Shown in pieces: positions 47,350 to 56,062 of a stretch of DNA of 64,000 bases. The stretch covers positions 62,001 to 126,000 of the forward strand of contig JALSGP010000027.1 in NCBI GenBank assembly GCA_026982705.1, written 5' to 3'. The position numbers and the translations under genes are program-made. Position 1 is the first letter of the stretch; each line of letters starts with the position of its first letter. The notes beneath the pieces were generated by a model. That model had not been told where the DNA came from. It saw nothing but the letters and a program-made list of their open reading frames with translations, and did no database searches. This DNA is from Alphaproteobacteria bacterium. GTDB lineage: Bacteria; Pseudomonadota; Alphaproteobacteria; Geminicoccales; Geminicoccaceae.

Positions 47350-47877
47350 GTGGTCGGTTTCGACGTGGAGGAGGTGCTGCGCCGGCTGGCGACGGGCGAG
47401 CTCGGCCCGTGCGGTGGCGGGCGTTTCCACATCGACCGGCACGGCACCTGGTCCTTCGAGGGCTCGCCCATCCGCCGCCCCGAACTGGTCCGCCTCTTCG
47501 CCCGCGCCCTCCACCGCGCGCCCGACGGCCGCCACTGGCTGATCACCCCCCACGAGCGGCTGCCGGTGGAGGTGGAGGACACGCCCTTCCGCGCCGTCGC
47601 CGTGCACCGCGCGTGCGTCGGAGACGGCGATCCCGTGATCCGCTTCCGCACCGACGTGGAGGAGGAGGTGGTGCTGTCGCCGGCCCATCCCCTCCGGCTG
47701 GAGCCGGACGGTCGCGGCGGCGTGCGACCGGCGCTGGTGGTGCGGCGGGGCCTCCTCGCCCGCCTCCTGCGGCCCGTCTACTATCAGCTGGCGGAATGGG
47801 CCGAGCCGGACGAAAAGGGGCGCTACGGCGTCCACAGTGCCGGCGCCTTCTTCCCGCTGGAGCCGGAGACGGCATGA
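47350..47877 (+). CDS. DUF1285 domain-containing protein
   Basis: 175 residues. FHIDRHGTWSFEGSPIRRPEL, WLITPHERLPVEVEDTPF and FRTDVEEEVVLSPAHPLR identify the family, whose role is unknown. GTG 47350 is preferred because GGGAGG stands eight bases upstream; ATG 47302 would extend the protein by 16 residues but coincides with the start site implied by TATATA at 47289-47294. Followed by the Nudix gene with a 4-bp overlap. Confidence 0.88.
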   Translation: MVGFDVEEVLRRLATGELGPCGGGRFHIDRHGTWSFEGSPIRRPELVRLFARALHRAPDGRHWLITPHERLPVEVEDTPFRAVAVHRACVGDGDPVIRFRTDVEEEVVLSPAHPLRLEPDGRGGVRPALVVRRGLLARLLRPVYYQLAEWAEPDEKGRYGVHSAGAFFPLEPETA

Positions 47878-48500
47878 GCGGCGGTGCCGCGTCCCTCCCC
47901 TCTCCCGACGAGATCGCCCGCCGCCTGCGGCGGGCGGCGGACGATCCCGCCATGCTGTTGCGTCTCCTGCGGCGCGACGAGGGGGCGGAGACGGCTCGCA
48001 CGCCGGCGGCGGTGCTGGTTCCCATCCTCGCCCGCCGGCCGGCGCCCACGGTGCTCCTCACGCGCCGCACCGATCATCTGCGCGACCATGCCGGTCAGGT
48101 GAGCCTGCCCGGCGGCCGGCTGGAGGCGGCGGACACCGGACCGGAGGCGGCGGCGCTCAGGGAGGCGGGTGAGGAGGTGGGGCTCGATCCCGCCCGCGTG
48201 CGTGTCCTCGGCCGGCTTCCGTGGTACGACACCGTCACCGGCTTCCGGGTGACGCCGGTGGTGGGCTGGGTGGCGGAGCCGCCGGCCGCCTTCCGGCCGG
48301 ATCCCCGAGAGGTGGCCGAGGTCTTCGAGATCCCCCTCGCCCGCGTCCTCGATCCCGAGAGCTACCGGCGCGAGTCCGGCCGGCGCGGGGGAACCGTGCG
48401 CCACTGGTACGTGCTGGCCGATCCGCGTCACCGCATCTGGGGAGCCACCGCCGGCATCCTCCTCGGCCTCTGCCGGATCCTCGACGGAGACGGGCGTTGA
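47874..48500 (+). CDS. Nudix hydrolase, CoA pyrophosphatase type
   Basis: 208 residues. The Nudix box is GGRLEAADTGPEAAALREAG continuing EEVGL, the metal-binding helix being intact. VSLPGGR and RVTPVVGWV and the NudL-type LLTRRTDHLRDHAGQ suggest hydrolysis of CoA to phosphopantetheine plus 3',5'-ADP. It overlaps DUF1285 and the following CCA transferase start. Confidence 0.9.
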   Translation: MSGGAASLPSPDEIARRLRRAADDPAMLLRLLRRDEGAETARTPAAVLVPILARRPAPTVLLTRRTDHLRDHAGQVSLPGGRLEAADTGPEAAALREAGEEVGLDPARVRVLGRLPWYDTVTGFRVTPVVGWVAEPPAAFRPDPREVAEVFEIPLARVLDPESYRRESGRRGGTVRHWYVLADPRHRIWGATAGILLGLCRILDGDGR

Positions 48501-49771
48501 GCGGAGACGAGGTGCGGGAGGACGCATCCGCGCGTCGCGACGGGGAAGCGCGGCCGCTCGCCGGTGCGCCCTGGCTCGTGGCCCCGGAGAGCCGCCGGGT
48601 GCTGGCGGCCCTCACCGCCGCCGGCCGCCCCGCCCGCTTCGTCGGCGGCTGCGTGCGGGATTCGCTGCGGGATCCGGAGGCCGATCCGCACGACCTCGAC
48701 CTCGCCACCGCCGAGCCGCCCGAGCGGGTGATGGCGCTCCTGGAAGCGGCCGGCATCCGCACCGTCCCCACCGGACTCGCCCACGGGACGGTGACGGCGC
48801 TGGCGGGGCCGCGCAGCTTCGAGATCACCACCCTCCGGCGCGACGTGGAGACCTTCGGCCGCCACGCCCGGGTCGCGTACACCGACGACTTCGCCGAGGA
48901 CGCGGCCCGCCGCGACTTCACCATCAACGCCATGAGCGCCGATCCGGAGGGGCGGCTGTTCGACTATTTCGGGGGCCGCGAGGATCTGCACGCCGGGCGG
49001 GTGCGCTTCGTCGGCCGCGCCCGCGACCGCATCCGCGAGGACTATCTGCGCATCCTCCGCTTCTTCCGCTTCTTCGCCCGCTTCGGCCGTCCGCCCCCCG
49101 ACGCCGAGGCGCTGGAGGCCTGTGCGGCGGAAGCGGCGGGTCTCGACCGGCTCTCGGGCGAGCGCATCCGCGAGGAGCTGCTGCGGCTGCTGACGGCGCC
49201 GGGGGCGGTGGCGAGCCTGCGCCTCATGGCCGAGACCGGCGTGCTCGCGCGGATCCTGCCCTGGCCGGTGGACACGGAGACGTTGGCGCGTCTGATGGTC
49301 CTCGTGCCGGACGCCGATCCGATCCTGCGGCTGGCGGCGCTGCTGCGCCGGGCCGAACCGGGCGAGGCGGGGGCGGTGCGGCTCGCCGAACGCCTGCGCC
49401 TCTCCAACCGCCAGCGCGAGCGGCTGCGGCTGCTGCTGACCGCGCCCCTCCCCGACTTCCGCGAGACGGAGACGACGCACCGGGCGCGGGCGTGGCGGCT
49501 CGGCCGCGAGGCCTATCTCGACCTGCTGGCGCTGGCCGCCGCCCTCCGCGATGTCCCCCGCGAGACCTTCGCCGCCGTGCGGGGGGCGGTCGCCGCCTTC
49601 GTGCCGCCCCCCTTCCCGCTGCGCGGGCGCGATCTGCTGGCCCTGGGACTGTCGCCGGGGCCGGCGGTGGGCCGGCTGCTGCGGGATCTGGAGCGGCGCT
49701 GGGTGGAGTCCGACTTCCGCCTCTCGCGGGAGGCGCTGCTGGCCCTCGCCCGCCGCCGCATCGGCGGCTAG
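48497..49771 (+). CDS. cca: CCA-adding tRNA nucleotidyltransferase / poly(A) polymerase family
   Basis: 424 residues. RFVGGCVRDSLR is the nucleotidyltransferase turn, HDLDLATA the DxD metal motif; FEITTLRRDVETFGRHARV and RRDFTINAMSADPEG follow as in class II CCA enzymes. FVGRARDRIREDYLRILRFF is the typical central block. TTG 48497 (overlapping the Nudix stop) or GTG 48512 are the possible starts; TTG is given here because it couples to the previous stop. Adds or repairs the 3' CCA. Confidence 0.92.
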   Translation: MSGDEVREDASARRDGEARPLAGAPWLVAPESRRVLAALTAAGRPARFVGGCVRDSLRDPEADPHDLDLATAEPPERVMALLEAAGIRTVPTGLAHGTVTALAGPRSFEITTLRRDVETFGRHARVAYTDDFAEDAARRDFTINAMSADPEGRLFDYFGGREDLHAGRVRFVGRARDRIREDYLRILRFFRFFARFGRPPPDAEALEACAAEAAGLDRLSGERIREELLRLLTAPGAVASLRLMAETGVLARILPWPVDTETLARLMVLVPDADPILRLAALLRRAEPGEAGAVRLAERLRLSNRQRERLRLLLTAPLPDFRETETTHRARAWRLGREAYLDLLALAAALRDVPRETFAAVRGAVAAFVPPPFPLRGRDLLALGLSPGPAVGRLLRDLERRWVESDFRLSREALLALARRRIGG

Positions 49772-50808
49772 CCGCGCGCCCGCACCCGCCGCCACAGGGC
49801 GAAGAGGATCGGCGCGCTTCCCACCAGCAGCAGGATGCGCAGGAGGTGATGGGTGGCCACGAAGGCGGGATCGAGCCCCAGCGCCAGGGCGACGACGCCC
49901 ATCTCCACCACCCCGCCCGGCACGTAGGCCACCAGCAGCGCCGGAAGGGCGATCCCCGTCACGAGATGGGCCAGCAGGGCGAAGAGGGCGGCGAGGGCGA
50001 ACATGAGCAGGGTGAGCCCCGCCGCCGTCGCCACCAGCCGCGGCAGGTCGCGGCCGTCGAGGCCGCGGAGGCGGGTTCCCACCATCGCCCCGATCACCAC
50101 CTGGGCGCCGGCCACCAGCAGGCGGGGCGGGCGCGCCGTCACCACCCCGGAGAGATGGAGCAGGGCCCCGGCGGCGAGGGGCCCGGTGAGGGCCCAGGCC
50201 GGCAGCCGCAGGCGGCGGGCGAGGCCGGCGCCGAGGAGCGCCGCGGCGGCGAGGCGGAGCAGATCGCCGGCGGCGATGCCGTTCCAGAGGGGCGGCGGGG
50301 CCGTGTGACCGCCGAGGGCGGTGACGGCGAAGGGGGCGGTGGTGACGATGATCCACACCCGCACGGCGTGGATCAGCGCCACCCGCCCCACGTCGGCCCC
50401 CACCCGGTCGGCCAGCAGCACCATCTCGCCGAAACCGCCGGGCATGGCGGCGAAGAAGGCATCGCGCCCGCAAAGCCCGCCCACCCGCCGCAGATAGAGC
50501 CAGCCCGCCGCGGCGGTGGCGGCCACCGCCACCACCAGCCCGGCGAGGCTCGCACCGAAGCGGGCGAGGCCGTGGAGACGCCCGGGATCGAAGGCGGTGC
50601 CGATGACGGTGCCGAGGATCGCCATCACCAGCGTGCGGAGCGCCGACGGCAGCGTGACGGGAAGGCCGGCGAGACCGGCGAGGGTGGTGGCGCACACCGC
50701 CCCCAGCAGGAAGGGCAGCGGCAGCCCCAGGACGCGGAAGAGGAGGGCGCCCGCCGCGGCGACGGCGAGGGTGGCGAGGACGTGCGCGGGGCGGTGGGGC
50801 TCAGACAC
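49768..50808 (-). CDS. AbrB-family membrane protein (putative transporter)
   Basis: 346 residues of mostly hydrophobic helices arranged in two similar halves. FLLGAVCATTLAGLAG, AAMPGGFGEMVLLADRVGAD and later YVPGGVVEMGVVALALGLD are the repeated PGGxxEM motifs of the family. It was formerly called ammonia monooxygenase-like; substrate unknown. Not the DNA-binding AbrB. GTG start overlaps the EVE gene end by 8 bp. Confidence 0.88.
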   Translation of the reverse strand: MSEPHRPAHVLATLAVAAAGALLFRVLGLPLPFLLGAVCATTLAGLAGLPVTLPSALRTLVMAILGTVIGTAFDPGRLHGLARFGASLAGLVVAVAATAAAGWLYLRRVGGLCGRDAFFAAMPGGFGEMVLLADRVGADVGRVALIHAVRVWIIVTTAPFAVTALGGHTAPPPLWNGIAAGDLLRLAAAALLGAGLARRLRLPAWALTGPLAAGALLHLSGVVTARPPRLLVAGAQVVIGAMVGTRLRGLDGRDLPRLVATAAGLTLLMFALAALFALLAHLVTGIALPALLVAYVPGGVVEMGVVALALGLDPAFVATHHLLRILLLVGSAPILFALWRRVRARG

Positions 50809-51223
50809 CGACGGCGGCGGGATCGAGACCGGCCTTCGCCAGCAGCCGCCGGAAGGCCTCCTCGTCCACCGGCATCACCGACAGCCGCGGCTGGCGCACC
50901 AGCGCCAGATGGGCGAGGGCCGGATCGGCGCGGATCTCCGCGAGCGGCACCTCGCGCGGCAGCCGGCGCACCGGCGCCACCGCCACCCGCACGAAGCGGG
51001 GATCGTCGGGGTCCGGCCAGGCCTCGCGCACCACCCGCATCAGCCCCACCAGGGCCGGCTTCTTCACCGAACGATAGAAGAAGGCCGGATCGCCCGCGCG
51101 CATGGCCCGCATGTTGCGGGCCGCCTGATGGTTGCGGACGCCGTCCCACTCCGCCTCCCCCTCCCGCTCCAACTCGTCGTAGGTGTAGTCGTCCGGTTCC
51201 GCCTTGAAGAGCCACAGGCCCAT
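50801..51223 (-). CDS. EVE (YTH-like) domain protein
   Basis: 140 residues. WLFKAEPDDYTYDELEREG, VRNHQAARNMRAMRAGD and FFYRSV are the EVE signature, a PUA-like pocket that is thought to read modified bases. Stand-alone and housekeeping-like here. Upstream ~80 bp lead to the divergent hydrolase. Confidence 0.92.
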   Translation of the reverse strand: MGLWLFKAEPDDYTYDELEREGEAEWDGVRNHQAARNMRAMRAGDPAFFYRSVKKPALVGLMRVVREAWPDPDDPRFVRVAVAPVRRLPREVPLAEIRADPALAHLALVRQPRLSVMPVDEEAFRRLLAKAGLDPAAVGV

Positions 51224-51309
51224 GACGTCGCTCCCCCGGGGCGGGCGAGACTTGCCAAAGCATCCCCCCTGCCGTCAACATGTCCGCGTGATCCAGGGGG
51301 AGGATGTCC

Positions 51310-52131
51310 ATGGCCTGGCTGGCCCGTCCGGACGGGGCGGTGATCTGGCACCGCCACGAGGGTCCGCGCGAGGGCGGCGTGACCTTCGTCTTCTTCAACG
51401 CGCTCACCGGCGATGCCGATCTGTGGCTGGAGGGGATCGCGCCGGCGCTGGAGGCGCGTGGCCACGGTACGCTGGTCTTCGACCACCGCGGTCAGCGGCG
51501 CAGTCCGGTGGAGGCGGACGTGGCGATCTCGCTGCGGGCGCTGGTGGAGGATGCGGCGGCGCTGGTCCGCAGCGAGGAGCCGGTGCGACCCGTCTACGTG
51601 GGACTCTCCATCGGCGGCCTGTTCGCCGCCATGGTCCACCGGGAGGGTGCGAAGGCGGAGGGGCTGCTCCTGCTCAACACCCTGCGGGAGGACGGGCCGC
51701 GGCTGCGCTGGATCAACGAGGCCCTGCTGCGGGCGGCCCGCACCGGCGGTCTGCGTCTCGTGCGCGACCTCTACATGCCGCTGCTCATGGGTGAGAACTG
51801 GCTGGAGCGCCACCGGCACGACTTCCTGCTGGAGGATCCCTACGCCCCCCTCGCCGCGGACGCCCCGGAACTGCGCCTGCTGGCGGTGGGCTGCGAGGCG
51901 CGCTGGGACTTCCCGTGGGAGGAGATCGCCGTACCGGTGGTGGTGCTCACCGGTCGCGAGGATCGCCTGTTCCACGACGAGGCGGCGGTGGCCCGCCTGT
52001 CCCGGCGCATGCCGCGGGCGTTCCGCATCGACGTGCCCGATGCCGGCCACCTGATCCCGGCGGAGAAACCGGAGGCGGTGGTGGAGGCCTGCCTGGTGCT
52101 GGCGGACCGGCTGGAGGAGGCGCGGTCGTGA
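51310..52131 (+). CDS. Alpha/beta hydrolase
   Basis: 273 residues. The nucleophile elbow is GLSIGG, the acid is in TGREDRLF and the base in AGHLIP. LVFDHRGQRRSP is the oxyanion/Gly-Gln loop of 3-oxoadipate enol-lactone-like hydrolases; substrate unknown. ATG 51310 is preferred over ATG 51304 because GGGGGAGG ends six bases before it but directly abuts the earlier one. It overlaps the next gene by 4 bp. Confidence 0.88.
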   Translation: MAWLARPDGAVIWHRHEGPREGGVTFVFFNALTGDADLWLEGIAPALEARGHGTLVFDHRGQRRSPVEADVAISLRALVEDAAALVRSEEPVRPVYVGLSIGGLFAAMVHREGAKAEGLLLLNTLREDGPRLRWINEALLRAARTGGLRLVRDLYMPLLMGENWLERHRHDFLLEDPYAPLAADAPELRLLAVGCEARWDFPWEEIAVPVVVLTGREDRLFHDEAAVARLSRRMPRAFRIDVPDAGHLIPAEKPEAVVEACLVLADRLEEARS

Positions 52132-53090
52132 GCGGCGGCGGTCTCTGGCACCGATACGCGGCGGCCGCCTACGGCGCCGTCTTCCTCGGCGTGATCGGCC
52201 ATGCCACCAGCGAGTTCGTGTCGGTCCTCACCGGCCTCTCCGGACCCGAGGTCTCGGTGTGGCGCTTCACGCTGGGGGCGCTGGGGCTGGTGGTGCTGTG
52301 TCTGCTGATCCCCGGCCAGCGCGACCTGATCACGCCGCTCAGGCGGGACTTCTGGCCCATCGTCGGTCTGTCGGTGGGCGGGTTCGCCGTGGCCTATCTG
52401 TTCTTCCACTGGTCGCTGGACTTCGCCACCGTGCCGCAGGTGGCCACCACCGTCACCACCATCCCCATCTTCCTCGCCCTCGTGAACCAGTGGCGCACCG
52501 GCCAGCGCGTCACGCCGGTCAAGTGGGTGACGGGCATCGCGGCGGTGGTGGCCATCGCCGTGCTCGTCACCGACGGCGCCCTGGAACAGCTCGCCGGCAC
52601 CGGCGACGATCTGATCGGCATCCTCATGGCGCTGGGCTGTGCCCTCTTCGGCGGCGGCTTCATGGTCTTCGCCAAGCCCTACTTTGCGAAATACGGGGCC
52701 ATGCGCATGACCACCCTCTCCATCGCCATCGCCGCCGCGGCGCTGTGGCTGGGAGTGGGGCTGCTGTTCGGCGTGTGGGTGGACTTCACCACCCTCCTCG
52801 AGCGCCCGGCGGGACAGACGGCGGCGCTCCTCACCATCGGCCTCTACAACACGACCCTCACCCAGTGGCTGTGGCTGGGCGGGCTCGCCGCCGCGCCCGA
52901 CATCACCCGCGCCGGCTATCTCTTCTTCCTGAAGCCGGTGATCGCGGCGCTGCTGGCGCTCGGGATCCTGGGCCAACCCGTCACCTGGGTGGACGGGATC
53001 GCCATCGCCGTCATCTGCGGCGCGGTGGCGGTGGAGGCGAGCTGGGAGCGGCTGCGGCGCCGCCTCGCCCGCACGCCCGCCGAGGCCTGA
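52128..53090 (+). CDS. EamA/DMT-superfamily transporter
   Basis: 320 residues with ten hydrophobic segments in two EamA halves. GHATSEFVSVLTGLSGPEVS, FFHWSLDFATVPQVATTVT and YLFFLKPVIAALLALGIL are typical of the family. Translationally coupled to the hydrolase through GTGA. Exported metabolite unknown. Confidence 0.9.
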   Translation: MSGGGLWHRYAAAAYGAVFLGVIGHATSEFVSVLTGLSGPEVSVWRFTLGALGLVVLCLLIPGQRDLITPLRRDFWPIVGLSVGGFAVAYLFFHWSLDFATVPQVATTVTTIPIFLALVNQWRTGQRVTPVKWVTGIAAVVAIAVLVTDGALEQLAGTGDDLIGILMALGCALFGGGFMVFAKPYFAKYGAMRMTTLSIAIAAAALWLGVGLLFGVWVDFTTLLERPAGQTAALLTIGLYNTTLTQWLWLGGLAAAPDITRAGYLFFLKPVIAALLALGILGQPVTWVDGIAIAVICGAVAVEASWERLRRRLARTPAEA

Positions 53091-53097
53091 GACGGCG

Positions 53098-53117
53098 GGG
53101 GCCGCCGCCGCGGCCCC
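53098..53117. terminator. Stem-loop between convergent genes
   Basis: GGGGCCGC, loop CGCC, GCGGCCCC: an 8-bp perfect hairpin between the EamA stop and the CitE-like stop. There is no T-run on either side, so it is at best a weak bidirectional terminator. Confidence 0.45.
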
Positions 53118-53148
53118 GTGCCGGATCCCCGGATGGCGGTGGACGGCC

Positions 53149-54030
53149 TCAGCCCGCCTCCATCTCGCGGATGGCCTCGTGAAGGGCGAGGGTGCGCTCG
53201 GCCATCACCACGTGGAGGTTCTCTACCAGCCGGCCGTCCACCACCGCCACCCCGGCCCCGCGCGCCCGCGCCTCGCGCCAGGCCTCGAGGATGCGGCGCG
53301 CCCGCGCCACCTCCTCCTCGCCCGGTGCGAAGATGCGGTTGGCCGCCTCGATCTGCCTCGGGTGGATCAGGGTCTTGCCGTCGAAGCCCAGCTCGCGCCC
53401 CTGGCGACAGGCCGCCTCGAACCCCTCCGTGTCCTGGAGGTCGAGATGGACGCCGTCGAGGATGGCGAGGCCGGCGGCGCGGGCGGCGAGCAGGCACAGG
53501 CCGAGGGCGGTGAGCATGGGCAGCCGCATGGGGGTGTGCTCGGCGTGCAGTTCGCGGGCGAGGTCGGAGGTGCCCATGACGAGACAGGCGACCCGCGGAT
53601 GGGAATCGGCGATCTCCTCGGCCCGCAGCACGCCGCGGGCGGTCTCCATCATGCACCAGATCGCGAGATCGTCGGGCGCGCCGTGGGCCTCCAGGATCGC
53701 CACCGCCCGCCTGACGGCGTCGGCGCTGTCCACCTTGGGCAGGAGCACGGCGTCGGCGCCGGCGGTGGCCATGGCCACCAGGTCCTCGTAGCCCCAGGGG
53801 GTGTCCAGCCCGTTGACCCGCACGATCAGCTCGCGGCGTCCGTAGGCCTCGCGGTTCTCGAGGGTGCGGCGGACGAGGGCGCGGGCCTCCGGTTTGGCGT
53901 CGGGGGCGGTGGCGTCCTCGAGATCGAGAATGATGCCGTCCACCGGCAGGGTCTTGGCCTTCTCCTGGGCCCGGGTGTTGGATCCGGGCATGTAGAGGAC
54001 GCTGCGGCGCGGTCGGATGCGGCCCTTCAT
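53149..54030 (-). CDS. HpcH/HpaI/CitE-family CoA lyase
   Basis: 293 residues. RRSVLYMPGSNTRAQEKAKT, GIILDLEDATAPDAK and RELIVRVNG match CitE-like malyl/citramalyl-CoA lyases, as does the metal-site MGTSDLARELHAE and GKTLIHPRQIEAANRIF. Malyl-CoA, methylmalyl-CoA or citramalyl-CoA cleavage are possible; no context fixes which. ATG 54030 has GGGGAGAG just upstream. Confidence 0.85.
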   Translation of the reverse strand: MKGRIRPRRSVLYMPGSNTRAQEKAKTLPVDGIILDLEDATAPDAKPEARALVRRTLENREAYGRRELIVRVNGLDTPWGYEDLVAMATAGADAVLLPKVDSADAVRRAVAILEAHGAPDDLAIWCMMETARGVLRAEEIADSHPRVACLVMGTSDLARELHAEHTPMRLPMLTALGLCLLAARAAGLAILDGVHLDLQDTEGFEAACRQGRELGFDGKTLIHPRQIEAANRIFAPGEEEVARARRILEAWREARARGAGVAVVDGRLVENLHVVMAERTLALHEAIREMEAG

Positions 54031-54112
54031 GGCTCTCCCCTTGTGCTTCCGCGCCCTGCCTAGCAGGCCCGCCGGCGGGCGCAATCCCCGCCCCGCCGGC
54101 CCGCGGGCGACC

Positions 54113-54141
54113 TTGACATCGCCCGGGGGCGACCCCATTAG
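54113..54141 (+). promoter_or_regulatory. Sigma70-type promoter for tRNA-Ala
   Basis: TTGACA (54113-54118), 17 bp, CATTAG (54136-54141), 14 bp before the tRNA. Confidence 0.65.
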
Positions 54142-54155
54142 AAGGCGCGCCCGGT

Positions 54156-54231
54156 GGGGCCGTAGCTCAGTTGGGAGAGCGCCTGAATGGCATTCAGGAG
54201 GTCGGCGGTTCGAATCCGCTCGGCTCCACCA
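54156..54231 (+). tRNA. tRNA-Ala (anticodon GGC)
   Basis: Acceptor GGGGCCG/CGGCTCC, D-arm TAGCTCAGTTGGGAGAGC, anticodon loop ATGGCAT within CCTGA/TCAGG, T-arm GGTTCGAATCC and encoded ACCA end. Confidence 0.97.
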
Positions 54232-55251
54232 ACGAAATCGAGAAGTTGGCCGAATCCTTCCTTCCTCGATCCGCCGTTTCGTCATCGCCGTGTCGTCACG
54301 GGGCGGAGGCGGCTGTACCCCCGGATCGCGACGCCGGGGATGCCGCGGAGGCATGCCCGCATGGCGCGAGACGTGCCGGCGGGAGCGCCGGGCGCTTCGA
54401 CCGGCTCCGAGGGCGCGGGAAGGTCCGTGGACATGGGGTCGTGAGTGCTCGAGCCGACCGGTGATGCGGCCGGTGGCGATGGGCGGCGGGTGCCCGATCC
54501 GGCGCGGGCGTCGCTCGGCTCAAGCCGTCCCGGCCCGCTCCTGGCCTGAGCGACTCGACGAAATCTCGACTTGGGCGTGTCCCGTCGGGCGGCGGGGCTA
54601 CGGAGGCAGTGCGACGCAGGTGGGGCGGGATCGCCGGCGGATCGTCGGGATCGCGTCCGCACCGTCCGCATCGTCCGCAGGGCCGGGGATCGCACGGATC
54701 CCGAGGGATCGGCCGCGGACGCGGGCGGCATCCGCACCGTCCGCACGGCGTCCGCATCCCCCATCGAACGTCCGCGGGCGGCGCGGGTGCGGACGCAGAC
54801 GCGGCTTCGCGGACGCAAGGCGGACGCAACCGCCCGTCCCGACCGTCCGCACACAACTCCCTGAAAGATCGTCATTTTTTCCGGAACCGACGGGGATGCG
54901 GACGGTGCGGCTGCCGCGCCTCCTCTCCTCAGAGATCCCCTTGCCCGCGCCGAGGCCGCCCTGCAGTCACCCATGGACGGCCGCGAGATCTGAGACGGCG
55001 ATGCGGGCTGCGGCATGCCGGTGGAGGACGTGGACGTGGGCGCCTGAGGCCGGTCCTCGCCGGGCGCTCTGGAAGCGCGCCGAGGGGCGCCCCTGGCGGC
55101 AGGTGGCGGCGGCGTGGGTCGTGTGTCCGCGCTTTGGAGCCCCCATCCGTGGACCGGCGGCAGGCGTGACGAGCAGCCCCTCCCTCGCCGCCCTTGACGC
55201 ATCGAGGAGGTGGGGTCACTCTGTCTTACGAGTTCTTACCCCGAGGTCGCG
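54232..55251. other. 1 kb non-coding region downstream of tRNA-Ala
   Basis: No frame on either strand encodes a recognisable protein. The middle (54655-54903) is packed with GTCCGCA heptamers in both orientations; 54870-54890 (GATCGTCATTTTTTCC) is a rare AT-rich spot. A TTGACG (55194-55199) with CACTCT after 17 bp could be the promoter of the toxin-antitoxin pair. No integrase is present, although tRNA 3' ends are common attachment sites. Confidence 0.5.
54655..54903. repeat. Cluster of GTCCGCA / TGCGGAC heptamers
   Basis: Plus-orientation GTCCGCA starts at 54655, 54664 and 54673 (three in perfect 9-bp steps), 54739, 54750 and 54845; one-base variants start at 54730 and 54770. Reverse TGCGGAC starts at 54788 and 54897, with variants at 54808 and 54819. 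Spacing is often 9 to 11 bp, about one helical turn. Confidence 0.6.
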
Positions 55252-55515
55252 ATGCGCGTGCGTCTTTCCAGCAAGGGCCAGCTCGTCATCCCGAGCGTCG
55301 TGCGGCGCCGGCACGGGTTCGGCCCGGGGACCGAGTTCGAACTCGTCGAGCAGGACGACGTGCTCATGCTGCGACCGGTGCGGCAGAGGCCGCACGTGCG
55401 GCGCGTCGAGGAGGTGTTCGGTTGCCTCAAGGCATTCGCGCAAAAGCGCGTGCGCCCCGAGGCGATGGACCGCGCGCTGCGCGCGCACATCCGGCGGGCG
55501 TGGCGCGAGACGTGA
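55252..55515 (+). CDS. AbrB/SpoVT-type antitoxin (VapB-like)
   Basis: 87 residues. RVRLSSKGQLVIPSVVRRRH is the swapped-hairpin AbrB DNA-binding fold, followed by GTEFELVEQDDVLMLRPV and a basic C-terminal arm that should bind the toxin. ATG 55252 has a GAGG eight bases upstream. Overlaps the toxin start (GTGA). Probably represses its own operon. Confidence 0.88.
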   Translation: MRVRLSSKGQLVIPSVVRRRHGFGPGTEFELVEQDDVLMLRPVRQRPHVRRVEEVFGCLKAFAQKRVRPEAMDRALRAHIRRAWRET

Positions 55516-55916
55516 ACGTCGCCGTCGACACCAACGTCCTCGTGCGGCTCCTCGTCGCGGACGACGTCGAGCAGGCCGAACGCGCGCGATCCCTCTTCGA
55601 AACCACGGGCATCTTCGTGCCGATCACGGTGGTCCTCGAATGCTGGTGGGTCCTGGAGGCCGTCTATCGCGTGCCCGCCCGCGAGGCGGCGGAGGCGTTT
55701 CGCCGTCTCCTCGGCCTGCCGCGGGTGACCTTCGAGCACGAAGAGCGCCTCCTCTTCGCGCTCGACGCTGTCACCTCCGGGCTCGACTTCGCCGACGCCC
55801 TCCATCTCGCGGCCACGCCCGAGGGAAAAGGCTTCGCCACCTTCGATCGAAGGCTCGCACGCCGGGCCGGCAGGATCCCGGACGCGCCCCGCGTCTTCGA
55901 ACCGACGAAGGGGTGA
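55512..55916 (+). CDS. PIN-domain toxin ribonuclease (VapC-like)
   Basis: 134 residues. The four acidic PIN residues are in VDTNVLVRLL, LECWWVLE, LDFADALHLA and FATFDRRLAR. It is expected to cleave RNA when freed from its antitoxin. The pair stands alone between the repeat-rich region and carA. Confidence 0.9.
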   Translation: MNVAVDTNVLVRLLVADDVEQAERARSLFETTGIFVPITVVLECWWVLEAVYRVPAREAAEAFRRLLGLPRVTFEHEERLLFALDAVTSGLDFADALHLAATPEGKGFATFDRRLARRAGRIPDAPRVFEPTKG

Positions 55917-55968
55917 GCGGGCGCGAACGTCGGCGTTCCCTGCGACGGACGGCCGGGACCTCCTCCGG

Positions 55969-55996
55969 TTGACGCGGCGGGGGCGCAACCTAGAAT
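55969..55996 (+). promoter_or_regulatory. Sigma70-type promoter of carAB
   Basis: TTGACG (55969-55974), 16 bp, TAGAAT (55991-55996), 67 bp before the carA start. No clear arginine or pyrimidine leader peptide is visible. Confidence 0.7.
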
Positions 55997-56062
55997 GCCC
56001 TCCGGCCGCGGCCGCGGGGCCGGGGCCGTCGTCGTACCCCGCTCCGAACGGAACATCCCGAG

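Noticed and set aside
49768-50808. AbrB name read as a DNA-binding regulator
   Set aside because: The protein is an integral membrane protein with duplicated PGG-EM motifs; the DNA-binding AbrB fold is instead at 55252.
54282-55202. A 306-codon minus-strand frame in the tRNA-Ala/vapB interval
   Set aside because: Ser/Arg/Pro-rich low-complexity translation with no domain; built largely from GTCCGCA repeats.
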